Source: Macrothele yani (lineage: Eukaryota > Arthropoda > Arachnida > Araneae > Macrothelidae). From it: a stretch of 64,000 nt of DNA. Both the position numbers and the translations under genes were made by a program. A model generated the notes under the pieces. It was not told the DNA's origin and did not search any database. It saw only the letters and a program-made list of their open reading frames with translations. Positions 22,184-33,699 of this stretch are shown piece by piece (the stretch's first letter is position 1; each line of letters starts with the position of its first letter). Location: assembly GCA_039090855.1 (NCBI GenBank), contig CM077007.1, forward strand, positions 16,479,515 through 16,543,514, read 5' to 3'.

Positions 22184-22600
22184 ATTACTTTTTCAACTGG
22201 GATTTTTCATTGATTTTTCAACTCAAATCCTTGATAGTGGAGTGCTTTTAGAGACTGAGAAATTTACATAATTTAACAAAACTTGCTTTTGAGTTGCACT
22301 GAAATCAGTACCTAAAACGTTGCAGATAACATTGTCTTGGGACGAGGTAGAGGGATTTGAAGTATTTAAGAAATACGTTGTTTATTCAAATTTTCAAATT
22401 TTTTACTAAGGTTTATTTTGTGGCTTGAAAATAAATTATAACTGCGTGATCAAGAATTTTTATCTAAATTAGAGAAATTGCAATTTCTTTAGCTAGTTTT
22501 AGATGCAAATCCCACAGTTCCATTTCCTCGAAAGCAAAGCTCCTATGTGTGTCTTTTATAACAGCTCTGAGTACAGAAATGGAAGCATTAGTTGTCGCTT

Positions 22601-23650
22601 TTAAAAAAACTTTTAGGTTTCAAGTTGCATTTTAAGGAGATAAAACTCGGCATGATATGGCTTCGTTTGCAGCACATGGAAAAATTTAGATCATTTAGAG
22701 GTTTGAACTTCTTATTTCGAAATTTTAAGAAACGGTTTATTTCTGGTGGCATTATTTATTTGCAGATTGAATAAAGCGGGGATCAGACACGTTAGATTCA
22801 AAAAATGAAAAACAAAATGAATGAAATGGAAAAAAAAACAGCAGCACTGTTGCATTAATGAAAAGATTTATAATATCAAACGAGATTCACATAAGAAACT
22901 GAGAGATTTGAATAGGTTAACGTAAATGCTTTGTTATGCATAATCCGATCATTGTAAACAATGTATTTTGTCTGTCACTGTGGGAAAGAAAAAAATCTTC
23001 TTAGAAAAAGTTTCTCATTATTATGCAAATCGCTACTTCAGCAAAACATAGAAAAAGCATATTTTCCATTTCGCGATAAATCTTTAATATAACGAGACAA
23101 ATAAATCTTTGCTCTGGTACCTGATAAGCTTGTACAACAGCCGCCACCTAAATTAAAATAATGCAATTTAAAAAATGGTACTGATCGGAAACATTTCCCA
23201 AGAAAAAAATTCAGCAATTACTGACACGCTTCATTTCACGGAATTAAAGAACAGGAAACAGAAGACGCATTTATAGTTCACCTACAAAGGATGATTTTCA
23301 AAAATTCCACAAAAGGTCTATTGCTTAAACACCCATGACTTAATACCCGAAAAATGACTGGCAGCGAAGGAATTTTAAATTTTCGATGCAAAATTATCTT
23401 ACTTCAAATGGTTTTTAATATTTCCTAGCTCTCAAAGTCAAACTTTACAGTGCAATTTGCTTTATTTCTTGTTGGCCAGCACCGTACGTGGAAATATTTG
23501 ATCTCGAGCAAATGTAACCAGATATTTATTTTCACGCATGGAACTATAATCGAAATTGAAATAGTGCGAATAAAAAATTTTACTCAGGGCCAAACATGGT
23601 TCTTACAGAGCACTACATGATTACATCAAGCTCTCCTAGAGCCCAAAACG
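22601..23650. other. AT-rich non-coding stretch
   Basis: Very AT-rich. The 22592-22774 open frame has no recognisable similarity. No repeat structure seen. Confidence 0.4.
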
Positions 23651-23654
23651 TACG

Positions 23655-24080
23655 ACACGGCAGCAAGATGTCAAAATGATGCCGACTGTTTTTCAAATCG
23701 TTAGGAAATTGTGCAGCACGAATACTTTCCATCAGGCTAGAATATCAACAAGAAGTACTACTGTGAAGTTTTGCGGCGTTTGTGGGACGCAGTTTATCAC
23801 AAAAGGCCGACTTTACATGAGAGTGGGGAGTGGCAACTCCCCCATGACAACACGCGTGCCCATGCGTCGCAACTTGTGCACCAGTTTCTTGCTAAGTGCC
23901 AAACTATACACGTCCAACAGCCATCCTATTCGCCAGAGATTTCTCACTGCGACCTTTTCCTCTTCCTAAAAATCAAATGTCACTTGAAGGATATTGAGGG
24001 GATACAAAAGAATGCGACTAAGCAGCTCTTCGCTATTTGAGAAAATGGCATCAAGAAGTGCTTCGCGTAGGTGATTAAGT
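23655..24080 (+). pseudogene. Mariner-like transposase C-terminal fragment
   Basis: The plus strand encodes LHESGEWQLPHDNTRAHASQ (second catalytic D in HDNTRAH), LVHQFLAKCQTI, QQPSYSPEISHCDLFLFLK (third D), and then GIQKNATKQLFAI before a stop. About 120 residues of the C-terminal half survive. The N-terminal half was not found upstream. Confidence 0.82.
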
Positions 24081-24258
24081 TTCAAATCCATCAGTCTCGT
24101 ACTTGTTTTATTAATAAATACAGGTTGGATATATTTTTATCACTCCTTGTAAACTCAATGGAGAAAATACGGCTGGATCAAATCTATTGAAGATATTGAG
24201 AAATTCTGCTGAGAAAGCAACTGAAGGTATTGTGGCTATATGTTTATGTTGGTTCTTA

Positions 24259-25050
24259 CACGGTCGAGTCACATTATTGTGACCACCAGCTAATATCCAG
24301 AGTAACCGCCGTGTGCAGCGTGAACAGCAGCTAGACAGGCTAGGAGTGACTCAATAAGGTGCTGGAAGGTGTTCACAGGTATGTGGACACATGCTGACTG
24401 CAGTGCATCTGATAGCTGCTGGAGGGTGCGTGGTGGAGGATCCACAGAGCGAACAACACGATCGAGGTTGACTCACAGATGCTCAATTGGGTTTAAGTCT
24501 GGGGAATTAGGGGGCCAGGGAAGTACCTTAAAATATTCATCGTGCTCTTCTAGCCAAACTCGGACATTTCTAGTTGTGTTACACGTCGCATTGTTGTGCT
24601 GGAAGAACCCATCCGCCCCAAGGAAGGCAATCAGCAAGTATGGGTGTAACTAGTCTGCAAGGATGAATTCATAACGAATTCGGTCTATAGTGTCTTCCAT
24701 AGGTATGAGTGAGTGGACCCAGGGAACGACACGAAAACATGCCCCATACCATAACGCTTCTGCCATCAGCTTTTGTTCTTTCAGCAATGGTTGAAGTGTG
24801 TTTTTTCTCCGATGTTTCTCGCCTTATACGCCAACGTCCATCCTTTCGATGAAGCAGAAAACGTGACTCATCGAAGAAGGCAATCCTTTGCCAATCAGCG
24901 GAGGTCCAATTCCGATACTGCCGTGCCAATGTAAGCTTTTTCTGCCAATGCACTTTCTTTAGTATATGACCTACTGATTGAGTGCACACTGTACTGTCTT
25001 CTAGTCCATAGAATTCGTGTGATCCGTTCATAAATTTAATCACTTCTTTC
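24259..25050 (-). mobile_element. Tc1-like transposon, N-terminal part missing
   Basis: Same lineage as the 18.4-kb copy. The 3' end at 24259 follows TA and begins CACGGTCGAGTCACATT. The minus strand encodes, from high coordinates, KKLTLARQYRNWTSADWQRI, AFFDESRFLLHRKDGRW (first D), MVWGMFSCRSLGPLTH, and after a junction at about 24640 FFQHNNATCNTTRNV (second D replaced by N) and PWPPNSPDLNPIEHL, ending ...HAAHGGYSGY. The DNA-binding domain is missing beyond about 24970. Confidence 0.88.
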
Positions 25051-25256
25051 CCACGTACGTGTCTACATGTGTAGTACGTTTCGTTTTATTTCGTGCATTC
25101 CTTCATGGTGTGGGATTTTTTATGTCAAGAAGTGTATAAAGAACTATCTGCAATGAAAAAAATTATCAGGTTACATAACAATATGATGAGCTTATTGATA
25201 TTTCATAGACTACGTTTGTGTGGAAAGATCAATAATTCTTTCCCAAAAATATAATT

Positions 25257-25307
25257 GCAGTTGCAACACATGGGTTGCCAATATTTTAACCCATGTATTG
25301 CAACTGC
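25257..25307. repeat. 20-bp near-perfect hairpin
   Basis: GCAGTTGCAA then cacatgggtt (25257-25276) pairs with 25288-25307 with one mismatch across an 11-nt loop. Isolated, with no coding around it. Confidence 0.6.
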
Positions 25308-25390
25308 TTTTTTTATTCGCTTAAGATATCGTTATTTGCAAGGAACGTCATGCGCACGATATAAAGTTGCGTGTTAAAAGCTAGTAGTAG

Positions 25391-25784
25391 CCGCCCGGTG
25401 GCGCCGTGATCTAAGCGATGGCCTCTGATCATTCGTCCGAACGGGGTCTGGGTTCGAATCCCGGTGAGGCATGGATGTTGTGTTTGTCTTACGGCACTGG
25501 TTCTCTCCCTTCCCTGGAACCAGTGACCCTAAATTAGGGACGGGCGACTGCTTATAGCCCATTGAGTTTATAACGAAGTGAATTTCTCCGTCATTTTTAT
25601 CCGCGCCGGGGTTCGAACCCGGGTCCACTCATTCCGGAATAAGTTGCTCTACCAATTAAGCTACGCGGACATGTATTCTGATTCCTATCTGCCTTTATGT
25701 CATGTGCGTCCTTCTGGCAGGTACGTCACAAGTTGCTCACGGTGGTCGTTAAAAATCCAATCAAAAAAAAAAAAAAAAAAAAAA
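25391..25784 (+). mobile_element. SINE S1 containing a solo LTR
   Basis: S1 copy with head at 25391-25470 (B box GGTTCGAATCC), body, and poly-A tail at about 25762-25784. It is interrupted after ...cccattgagtt by the solo LTR at 25569-25730, beyond which the body continues (ttgctcacggtggtcgtt). Other S1 copies supply the empty site, cccattgagttgctcacgg. An imperfect duplication, agctagtag/agtcagtag, flanks the SINE. Confidence 0.92.
25569..25730 (-). mobile_element. Solo LTR of TRIM family A, nested in a SINE
   Basis: 162 bp, in inverse orientation to the SINE, from TGTGACGTACCTG (complement of 25718-25730) to CGTTATA (25575 back to 25569). A 4-bp duplication, agtt, lies at 25565-25568 and 25731-25734. 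It contains the best-preserved tRNA-like unit at 25599-25670 (minus): all seven acceptor pairs possible (first pair G-T) and a perfect T stem. A solo LTR is the usual product of LTR-LTR recombination and confirms the LTR nature of the terminal repeats. Confidence 0.88.
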
Positions 25785-28155
25785 AGTCAGTAGTGTAAAT
25801 AACAAATGATCGCGTTTGCAGCCTCTTTTGTGATGCTCATACTTCGACATTAGAGGAATTTCAATACAAAGTGTGTCCGTCTGACTGAATCCGATGATTT
25901 TGAATTGAAACTGATTGGAACTAAAGTGAGCCCTGAATGCCTACCACGTCTCGGAGACAGCATTAAGTAGACGGACGTAGGGTAAAGACCCACAGTTAAA
26001 ATCAATAGCATCACATTCTAATCCTTCTCTGCTGCTCCACATGTTTCGTGACTATCCTAGCAGGATGCTCTGCCCTGCTTCTCCGTCACTCCCGCTGTTG
26101 TACCGGATACAGAAGATCTCTTCAGACTAAGGACGTCAAGTCTAAAACAAATCAGTGGAGGAATCTTCACGAGAAATGAAACGGAAAGAAAAACGTTGGC
26201 AGCCTGTTGCTGCCGTACAGACACTAACACAGCTGAAAAGTGAGTCAAAAAGGCTTTTAATAATGTTCCGGTCTATAGTTCTCAAGATTTTTTGCACTTG
26301 CACCTGAAAATCCGACATGTGATGTGTCAGTTCTAGTTCAGTTGGATACTGATCCAGCGACAAACTTGTTGGCTACTGATCCATCGACAGACTTGGTCAT
26401 GATAGCACTCGTACGACTTACAGACATTACTGTGGAACCGGTGCGGTCTACAGTGTGGCAGCATAGTGTAGGAATTTAGCATTTGGCATATTATAAAAAA
26501 GTGGTAAAATTATAGATGTAAGAACGGTGTCTGCATGTTGCTTGTTGGTAAAAATTACCCTCCAAAACTATAGGAGATGATCGGTCGTCGTACGAGGTCA
26601 CTCTTCAAACCACAATCCCATCGGTGGCAGCTGTAAGGCGGTGAATCGTACACGAGGTGGAAAGTTTCTCTCCGATACATCGCCATAGGCGAGTGTGGCA
26701 TCATTCGCGTTCATTTCTGCTAGCAGCAGCAAACAGTTAGCACGTTACGTCTTAAATGAGACCCAATTCTTCGTTTAAACCATTCTGTTTCACATCGACC
26801 GACCTCACTCAATCTGAGTTGACTGCACATCCGCCTGTCACGTACAAACGGCATAAGTCTTCCATAGTTTATTTCTTTAATATGCATTGTCTTACTTCAC
26901 TCAGCGACAACTTTCTCCACTGTCCTATATTAGTGGTAGCAGAACCCGCGGTTTCCCCTTCCATTGGCGTGTATCACTATCCATACTAATTTGCCTAAAT
27001 GCGAGGCTCTCCTTCCAACTAGGGAAATTTCGTTTTTGAGGAGTTTACTTCCGAAGTACAAAATTCTGGTTACTGTTGAGATGAGCCACGATATTATACA
27101 GTATGGCGGAGAAGTTGCATCTAAGAAAACGTGTACGCTACCGAGATGAATATTTTAATCGCAGAGTCACTATAACTTCCTTCAGTGTTGAGAACTTGAG
27201 TCAGCAAAGAAGCAGGCCGTGTATATTGTGTCTCTTGAAAGACGAGGAGTTGAAGTACAATCTTGCTCTCTCCAATAATTGTAAGTCATTACAGCAGTTG
27301 GAGAAACAATTTGTTTTTCTAGCTCTCAATGAATGTTTAAGTCCCTGTGTGCCGCATTCACTTCATTCGTGCCATTAATTTCACTGCTGCCGTAGGGCCA
27401 TGCACAAGAGTCCGAGAAAAACGTAAGGTGGCGGAGAACCTGCTCCGCTCTCGAAAGGGTGTTAAGAACCTGAGATAGCTGATTTTTTGGCAAATTGGAA
27501 CATGCATTATGACTAATGGGTTCTCCTCTTGCGGAAAACGTGAGAAACAGGATGGCCGAGTTCGCGAGTGCATCGGTGTTTTTGCTCGCTCTGCTCCATT
27601 CGTGATCGTTGTCTTAATGACTTTTCTTCGATCGGCGACGGAGCGGCAACCTCACAGGAAACAAGAACCAACGACAGACAATGTGCAGCTGGTGCAGCGG
27701 TCGCTGCGAATCGCAGGGCAAGGAGTCGGCCATGCGTACTTGGCAGGACGTTGTTATCTGTTTCCAGCGGATTCTGCAACTCCCTCACTGAAAGAAGAAG
27801 GAGAAACAATTGCCGTTTGCCGCTAATGGTAATCCTTTCAACCAGTATTGCTTAGCTTCTTTCCGAGCTCACAGCGTCGCTGGTATACAAGGCATTTGCC
27901 ATTCAACATCAGCAGAAGCACCGATATATTGATCGCTAAAAGCACTGACTTAATATTTACCGTAACATAAGACGTTTTTCGTTTTCGTTTTTTATGATAG
28001 TACATTAATTTGTTTCATGCCATTCGACTCAAACGGAACTATTAGTGAAAATGTAGCAAACACTAGTGAAGTTTTAAAATCTACCAAAGTGAGTCCCTAA
28101 CAAACTGTTGCTGTCTCTGGCAAATTTTATTCTAATAAAGGCGAATAAAAGAATA
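25785..28155. other. Unassigned stretch, partly GC-richer
   Basis: No transposon recognised. The plus strand has open frames of 91 codons (27103-27378, starting MAEKLHLRKRVRYRDEYF) and 105 codons (27509-27826). Neither has a motif I recognise. The segment 27380-27800 is richer in GC and CpG than its surroundings and could be a decayed element or a 5' gene region. There is not enough evidence to call an exon. Confidence 0.35.
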
Positions 28156-28159
28156 AACA

Positions 28160-29440
28160 CACCGGTGTGCAAAACTTAAGGACGAGCCAGAGTTTGACAA
28201 AACTTAAGGACGAGCCAGTCTGGATGTGTGAAATTCAAACCACAGCAACTCCATTACTTACCGAAATGATTTTGGAAACAATACCGACACAACTACAGAT
28301 ACTAAAGGATATAGTGGAATTTTATTCAGAATTGGCTACATAGCACTAGGTGCCATGATACAGATGCATCATTGCCAAAGATGGTACCAAAGGGAGAGGA
28401 AGTCCTCATAGGGGATATGAATAACTTTGACGTTGATGCATGATTTGCGTCGTCTGCCCATACTCGGAGATCACAGCGTGCTGATGAGATTGTTCATGAG
28501 TTCTTGCAGTAGCATTGCCCATTCTTCCCCCAGCATCGTCCTCAGCTGTTGGACAGTTTCCGGCGTGTGTTGATGTGCCACAACGCACATCTTCAGAGCG
28601 TCCCAAGGGATTTACGTCGGGAAATGTGCTGATCAATCCATTTTCTGAATGTATTTGCTTTGCAACAGCTCATCAACAGCCACTGTACGATGGGGTGTGG
28701 CGTTATTGTCCATTAACAAGAACTGTGTCCCCCTCAGAACAGACGAACACAGGGAAGAATTACCTCATTGCAGTCGCACGCACCGGTTATAGTACCTCCT
28801 TTCAGCATCTGGAGCTCCGTATATCCATCGATCAATCGGCCTCCCCATACGAGAACACCGCGCCCACCATATCTATCCCTTTCTTTGATGTCTTCGGGAG
28901 GTTACTGAGTGTATACTTCACGCCAGATTAGCTGACCTTCAGGATCTCCAGAAAGACTTCATCTCCTCTCATTAGTAAAGTGTACCGTACTCCACTGTCC
29001 TGCTGCCCAGTCCTCTTGTTCTCTGGACCACTGCAAGCGGTGTCTCCGGCGAGCAGCTGTTAAAGGGACACAGAGTGCTGGTCGTCGGGGAAACAGTCAC
29101 CCTTTGTGCAGTCAGTCGCCTGACCACTATAAACCGCGATGCTGTGCGTCCTGTGCTCCCGTTCAGTTGTTTAGAAAAGTTACTTGCTCTAAAGTGTCGA
29201 TTCCTCTTGGTCTGTAGTAGCAGACAGTGGTTCTCACTAAGGAGAGTTTTTGGTGGTATTTCGTACAGCTTTACCTGTAATCTTGAAGTCCCACCACGCA
29301 CGCGGTACGACGATGCTACGGACAGTACCGAACTTTTGGACTACACTCATCTCATTTTTGCCGTTCTCAGGCCTCCTAATTATTCGACCATGAGTAAAAT
29401 CATCAAGATGTTCCCGACGGGCCATTTGTCGTGTGCAAAT
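28160..29440 (-). mobile_element. Tc1-like transposon, frameshifted
   Basis: The left end carries gtgtgcaaaacttaaggacg at 28164-28184, with a partial second copy about 30 bp on. No matching right end was found. The minus-strand transposase starts MARREHLDDFTHGRIIRRPE at 29425, continues VQKFGTVRSIV and FKITGKAVR, and then, in shifting frames, RYGGRGVLVWGG, LLMDNNATPHRTVAVDELLQ (second D), PDVNPLG and WGKNGQCYCKN, ending near 28390. The order and length (about 340 codons) match a Tc1 transposase. Several stops near 29237 and frameshifts inactivate it. Confidence 0.85.
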
Positions 29441-29800
29441 TAACGCCTAAGGGGGTGGTCAGCTCAAACAGCGAAACGTACTGAAAGGGTGTAGCATAGG
29501 TGTGTTTTCATACAACTACCTTGAAATATTGAACTTAGGCCAAGTATAGATTCTAATAATGAGAATACTGAATTATATCCTCATTGTAGAGATTATACTC
29601 ATCTGGAGCTATTTGAAAGGACGAGTGTACGCACTTCCCGTGGACAACGCAGACGAATTGCGGATAAGAGTCGAAACTTCATGTGCAGAAATAAGGCAAC
29701 CCACAGGCATGTTTGAACGAATGCACATCTCGCTGGGAAAGAGACTGTAGGCCTGTATCGAAGCAAACGGGAGACATTCGGAACATTTGTTCTGAAGGTA

Positions 29801-31503
29801 CCCAGCAAAAACACAAGTGATGGGAAACTGCTGGCCACCAGCTGGCAGTGATTGGTCACTGCTGGCTGAAATCTGCCGCTCACGCCCGGTAGTGGTCCGT
29901 TGTTGGCAGCGCTATCAGTTGGCGAGCCATTGATGGCCCTGCAGCATCGCCGTGAATTGTGGGCCTCCAAGCAAGCGCCACTAGAGGCCCGTTGCTGGCA
30001 ACCAATGCAACCCCCAACAGCAGGTGGAAGCAACGGGACTGCGCATGCGCAGAAGCAACACTTGCTGTGTCTCTCATGGTACCAGTTAGTTGAAGACGAC
30101 GCTATCGCCATCGTGTTATTTTAGTGGATGTTAAGAAAAAAATCCATATGTGGAGAGGCGAATTAATTTCCTAATGAAATTTTACGTCGACGAAGATATC
30201 AGATTAAGCCGTGAAGTACTAGATTTCAGCCATGGAAAACATTTCAGCCATGAATAACAATTCATTTCAGCCATGAATAAAAATAACTAGATTTTAGAAT
30301 GAATAATAACTAGATGAATAATAACTAGATTTCAGCCATGAATAACAATTCATGGAATGGAGTGGATGAATAAAAAGAAAAAATTTTAAACCGCTTGAAA
30401 CAAATATCCTGGAAAGCCATTAAAACAAAGTTTGTTGAAAAAAAAAAAAGAATTATACGCGTACAAAATTTATTAATTATTTGAAAGAAAAAAAAAGCAA
30501 TGCTATGTGGTGTACTCATCCATGGGTTGAATACACAAGACTGGGAGGAATTCGCTTCTAAAAATAACGAGAAGTAAAATAAAATATCTTTTACTCCTCA
30601 AAACAAATGTAGCTTCGGACAACGGAAAGGAAAGACACAACGTTAAAAATGTAACAGAATGTGACATGAACCCAGGTAAATATATATTTATTCAACAATC
30701 TCTTTTCAAGACTGCAAGGACAGTACAAAACTTTGCAAAGCGACTCTAAGTATGTACACGCATTGAAAATGAGTGAAGTTCCCTTAAGGTAAAAAAAAAA
30801 ACTGTCGTTACGTTAAAAAAATTAATTTATCAATTATATGAAACTGACTTTTATAAGAAATACCTCACAATATTGTAAAATGAAAGAGGGAAGCATTCGA
30901 TTACACATTGCATACCAAACAGACAGCTTTAAGCAAGTTCTCGAGCGTGACAAATTAGTCTGGTCAGTAGAGAGCTCAGCTGCCACGCCAACGTCCCTGG
31001 ATCAAATCTTGACAGATGCAAACCGCCGTTTTCCCGGTCTGTTGATAAAATTTCCCCAGCACAGTGCGTTAATTCACAAGCTTCGTAAGGGTAGAAAAAA
31101 GATTGTAGCTTTGGGAAACTGCGGTTATCCTTGCTTATTATTATTATGGCTACTACTGGGAAATTGGCGGACAAGATTCGGCAAGCCACCAGTAACGTCA
31201 CGTGGTTGCTGGCTGCCACTAACGGCACACTAGCGGACCATATTAGGCTAGCCATCATTTCTGGCACGTGCTTGCAGGGCCACTGAAGGGCCATTTGTGG
31301 CATTTATTGCCTGTGATGGACCACTGATGGCCCTGTTGTGGCATATGACAACTGATAGGGTGCCAGCTGTTGACCTGAACTGCTGGCCCTTCTGTTGGCC
31401 GCCCGGACATTTTATTGACGGTTCGGTAGCGGCAACATAGTGCTGGACCATTGCTGGCAGTGCTGTCTGCCAGCAATGGCCCAGCAAGACTGTTTTTGCT
31501 GGG
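29801..31503. mobile_element. Non-autonomous TIR element with TA duplication
   Basis: Starts and ends with the inverted 13-mer CCCAGCAAAAACA, flanked by TA on both sides (29799-29800 and 31504-31505). Both subterminal zones (about 29800-30060 and 31200-31500) are GC-rich. They are full of short repeats of ttgctggc/gccagcaa and tgatggcc in both orientations. The centre is AT-rich and includes several copies of atttcagccatgaataac (30225-30350). No transposase was recognised; the 131-codon frame at 30838-31233 resembles nothing I know. The superfamily is unknown. Confidence 0.65.
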
Positions 31504-31791
31504 TAAGCACCCAACATGACACTTCTGTCCTTATTCGCAGGTGTTGTTTACCATTTTAACATCATAGAAGGTCGTCAGATATAACGGTGGGTTCTTCTCA
31601 TAGTTTATTTGTGTTGTGTTTGTTGCAATTGGTCAGCACCTGCGGCCATATCTAGGAGAAATTTGTTTTTGGGGTGAAAGTTAGGATCCTCAACCCACCC
31701 CATTCCCTAAATCATCCTCTTCACTTTGCGCTAGGTGCTCAAAGTACTGCCCGCGTGTGGTGTTTTACTCCAAGAACTGGGGTGTTTTCTT

Positions 31792-31869
31792 AGTTTGAGG
31801 GAAGACTAGGTGCACTTTCGGGGAGGGGAGAGTTTGAGGGAAGACTAGGTGCACTTTCGGGGAGGGGAG
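31792..31869. repeat. Perfect 39-bp tandem duplication
   Basis: Two identical 39-bp units beginning agtttgagggaagactagg and ending ggggaggggag, followed by a partial third start. A recent slippage or repair event. Confidence 0.93.
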
Positions 31870-32164
31870 AGTTTGGGGTCCAACTGGTACCTCAAACAAT
31901 TCAGCCCTCCTAATTTCTTCCCACAGGTGCAAAAACTATTGAAATAGCAGACATCTGGGCGGGTAAACAACTTTTCATTACCTGTGGTTCGCTTCCGGAC
32001 CTGAGTTCACTAAGACTTTTTTTGTTTGTTTCGATGAGTATTACCTAAGTTGCCATTTATGACCAGCACTTCTGAATCCCCCTGTACCGTATTTTTAGTC
32101 ATACTATCCGCGGATTATCAGCTAAAAAGTTATAAATTTAAGTTGTACTGATTGTATCCCTCAT

Positions 32165-32250
32165 ACTAGAGTCGAACTTGGGTCTAGGTCGTACGGTTGA
32201 CCTGAAACCAGCACCTCAGCCCACTGGGACACATGGAGGCCGGTGTAACT
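32165..32250 (-). other. tRNA-like sequence (pseudogene or SINE head)
   Basis: Minus strand: a candidate A box (tgtcccagtggg), B box (aagttcgactc) and a palindromic middle (caggtcaaccgtacgacct). The acceptor pairing is poor. Probably an old tRNA-derived repeat, not a gene. Confidence 0.5.
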
Positions 32251-33036
32251 TCTTATTCACTTGTTCTATAAAAATACAGTATCTGACGTTTTCCAGTTTA
32301 GCTAAACTATAGGGTTCAGCTGATGGGCCAGCGTTGTCCGAATGTTCCTAAACTAAGCGCTACGTTATTTCTTTACATGAATACTTACGGCATTGTCTTA
32401 CAATATGAAAAATAAATATATAAACTGTAGACTTTTTGCTGTACTTTTGACGTGACACCAGGGTTTATTAATGATTTTTTTAATCCAGTAGTCACCTTTC
32501 CTTTTTCGTTGCATAGAAGGCAACACGTGAGTTAACCTGTGTTGCACAGAAAAGGTTCTACGGCAATTATGTTATTCACATAGTACGACTCAGCACATTT
32601 GAACCCCCGTGGAATCCTTATTTTGAAAAACAGACGTATAGATTTTGTCTTAAATTAAGCAAACAAAACTTAATAGGACTTTTCCTACAAATATTAAGCT
32701 TGTTTTCCAGAGAACGAACATGCTGCCATCTATCGGTAGCGTCTGTATTAGCTCTTCATCGCTTCTGAGATTGCCTAAAAAAATTAAGTTGTAGGAATTC
32801 GAATTTCAAAACAAATGGGCTCCGAGGTGTACAGACGCAGGTGCTTCTGCGAGTTTATCATAAATTTCAGGCCTCTGCGGTTAGTAGTTTTTCAGTAGGC
32901 AATTGAAAAATAAACAGAAAGAGAGGATACTTCATTATTATAGATTCCGTTCGTACGCTACTGCGTAAAACTAAATGCCTCATGAAGAGCTATTAAGGCA
33001 AATGTCTTTAAATGCCACATGTCTTAAATGCAATGT

Positions 33037-33037
33037 A

Positions 33038-33074
<37 letters not shown>
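33037..33074. repeat. (GT)n(GA)n microsatellite
   Basis: A short GT run followed by about fourteen GA dinucleotides. It makes an artefactual CERERERERD frame. Confidence 0.95.
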
Positions 33075-33699
33075 TAAAAGACTAACGCGTTGCGAAACGT
33101 ATAATGTGAACGAGCAAACGAATCCTAAGGTATTTGAAATGAGGCCTCTGGAGATTCAAGATATTTACGTAACTAAAATTATGATATTCGTTAAGCTACA
33201 GAAAAGGCATTACTGCGAACTATTACTATTCATGTTGCTGTGGATAGAAAGCATTGTTAAAGGTTTCTCTCGAGATGTTGTTTATGTCGCCATCTCCACA
33301 CAAATCTGAATTTTCGCTTCTTATGTGCGTAGTGCCAAGACGAATTTCTTATTCATGATAATTATCACCTCAAGCCTGTGTTATAGTACTGTGTTCTGGC
33401 ATGTATGTATTTAAAACTTACTGGAAGAAACTAAATGTTCTTTGCAATTATTTTTCTCCATCTTTTTCTGCACAATGCAAGACCTCTTAGCTCTATTACT
33501 TGTAGCTGATCTGCCTTGTTCTACGACTAACTGTCCGATTGAAGAACATATTTAATTAAAATGGTACGGAATATATTTACTTAAAATTATTAAACATAAA
33601 TTTAATTGCTCAACATTTGACACACATGTCTATGCTATATCAGTATGTTCTTAATGTTTCTCCTTCCGAAGAAAATACCAACTGAGTTTTAATGTATGC

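Larger units (their letters stand above)
19420..22600 (-). mobile_element. Penelope-like element, near full length, interrupted twice
   Basis: Minus-strand order: an upstream helical segment (about 22560-22450) and ICNVLGTDFSATQKQVLL (about 22310); [SINE]; LRDLKSNKDLLITSSEKGG and IIVVLDRKQYDHS (21840-21760), the PADKG-type block; [TRIM]; LISLDIVFMFSNIPVEEA (20858-20800); LRYVDDIFILSEGE (20580-20540), the RT catalytic box; ELEQDGSLPFLDVLG and VYRKPF; then, after frameshifts, GIYCFQCQCGLSCIGQARRS (about 19875-19815), the GIY-YIG endonuclease. The expected Penelope order is kept: N-terminal block, RT, GIY-YIG. Stops after the endonuclease start and several frameshifts make it inactive. The end near 19440 carries a palindromic ccagcgaaac-type motif. 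Confidence 0.9.

Noticed and set aside
25599..25670. Functional tRNA gene
   Set aside because: Acceptor and T arms look good, but the anticodon loop is 8 bases with a palindromic arm, and the unit is inside an LTR copy present several times in the window.
27103..27378. 91-codon open frame as a host exon
   Set aside because: No known domain, no supporting splice or codon pattern that can be judged by eye. Kept only as unassigned.
33037..33074. Arg-Glu repeat peptide
   Set aside because: Product of a GA microsatellite.
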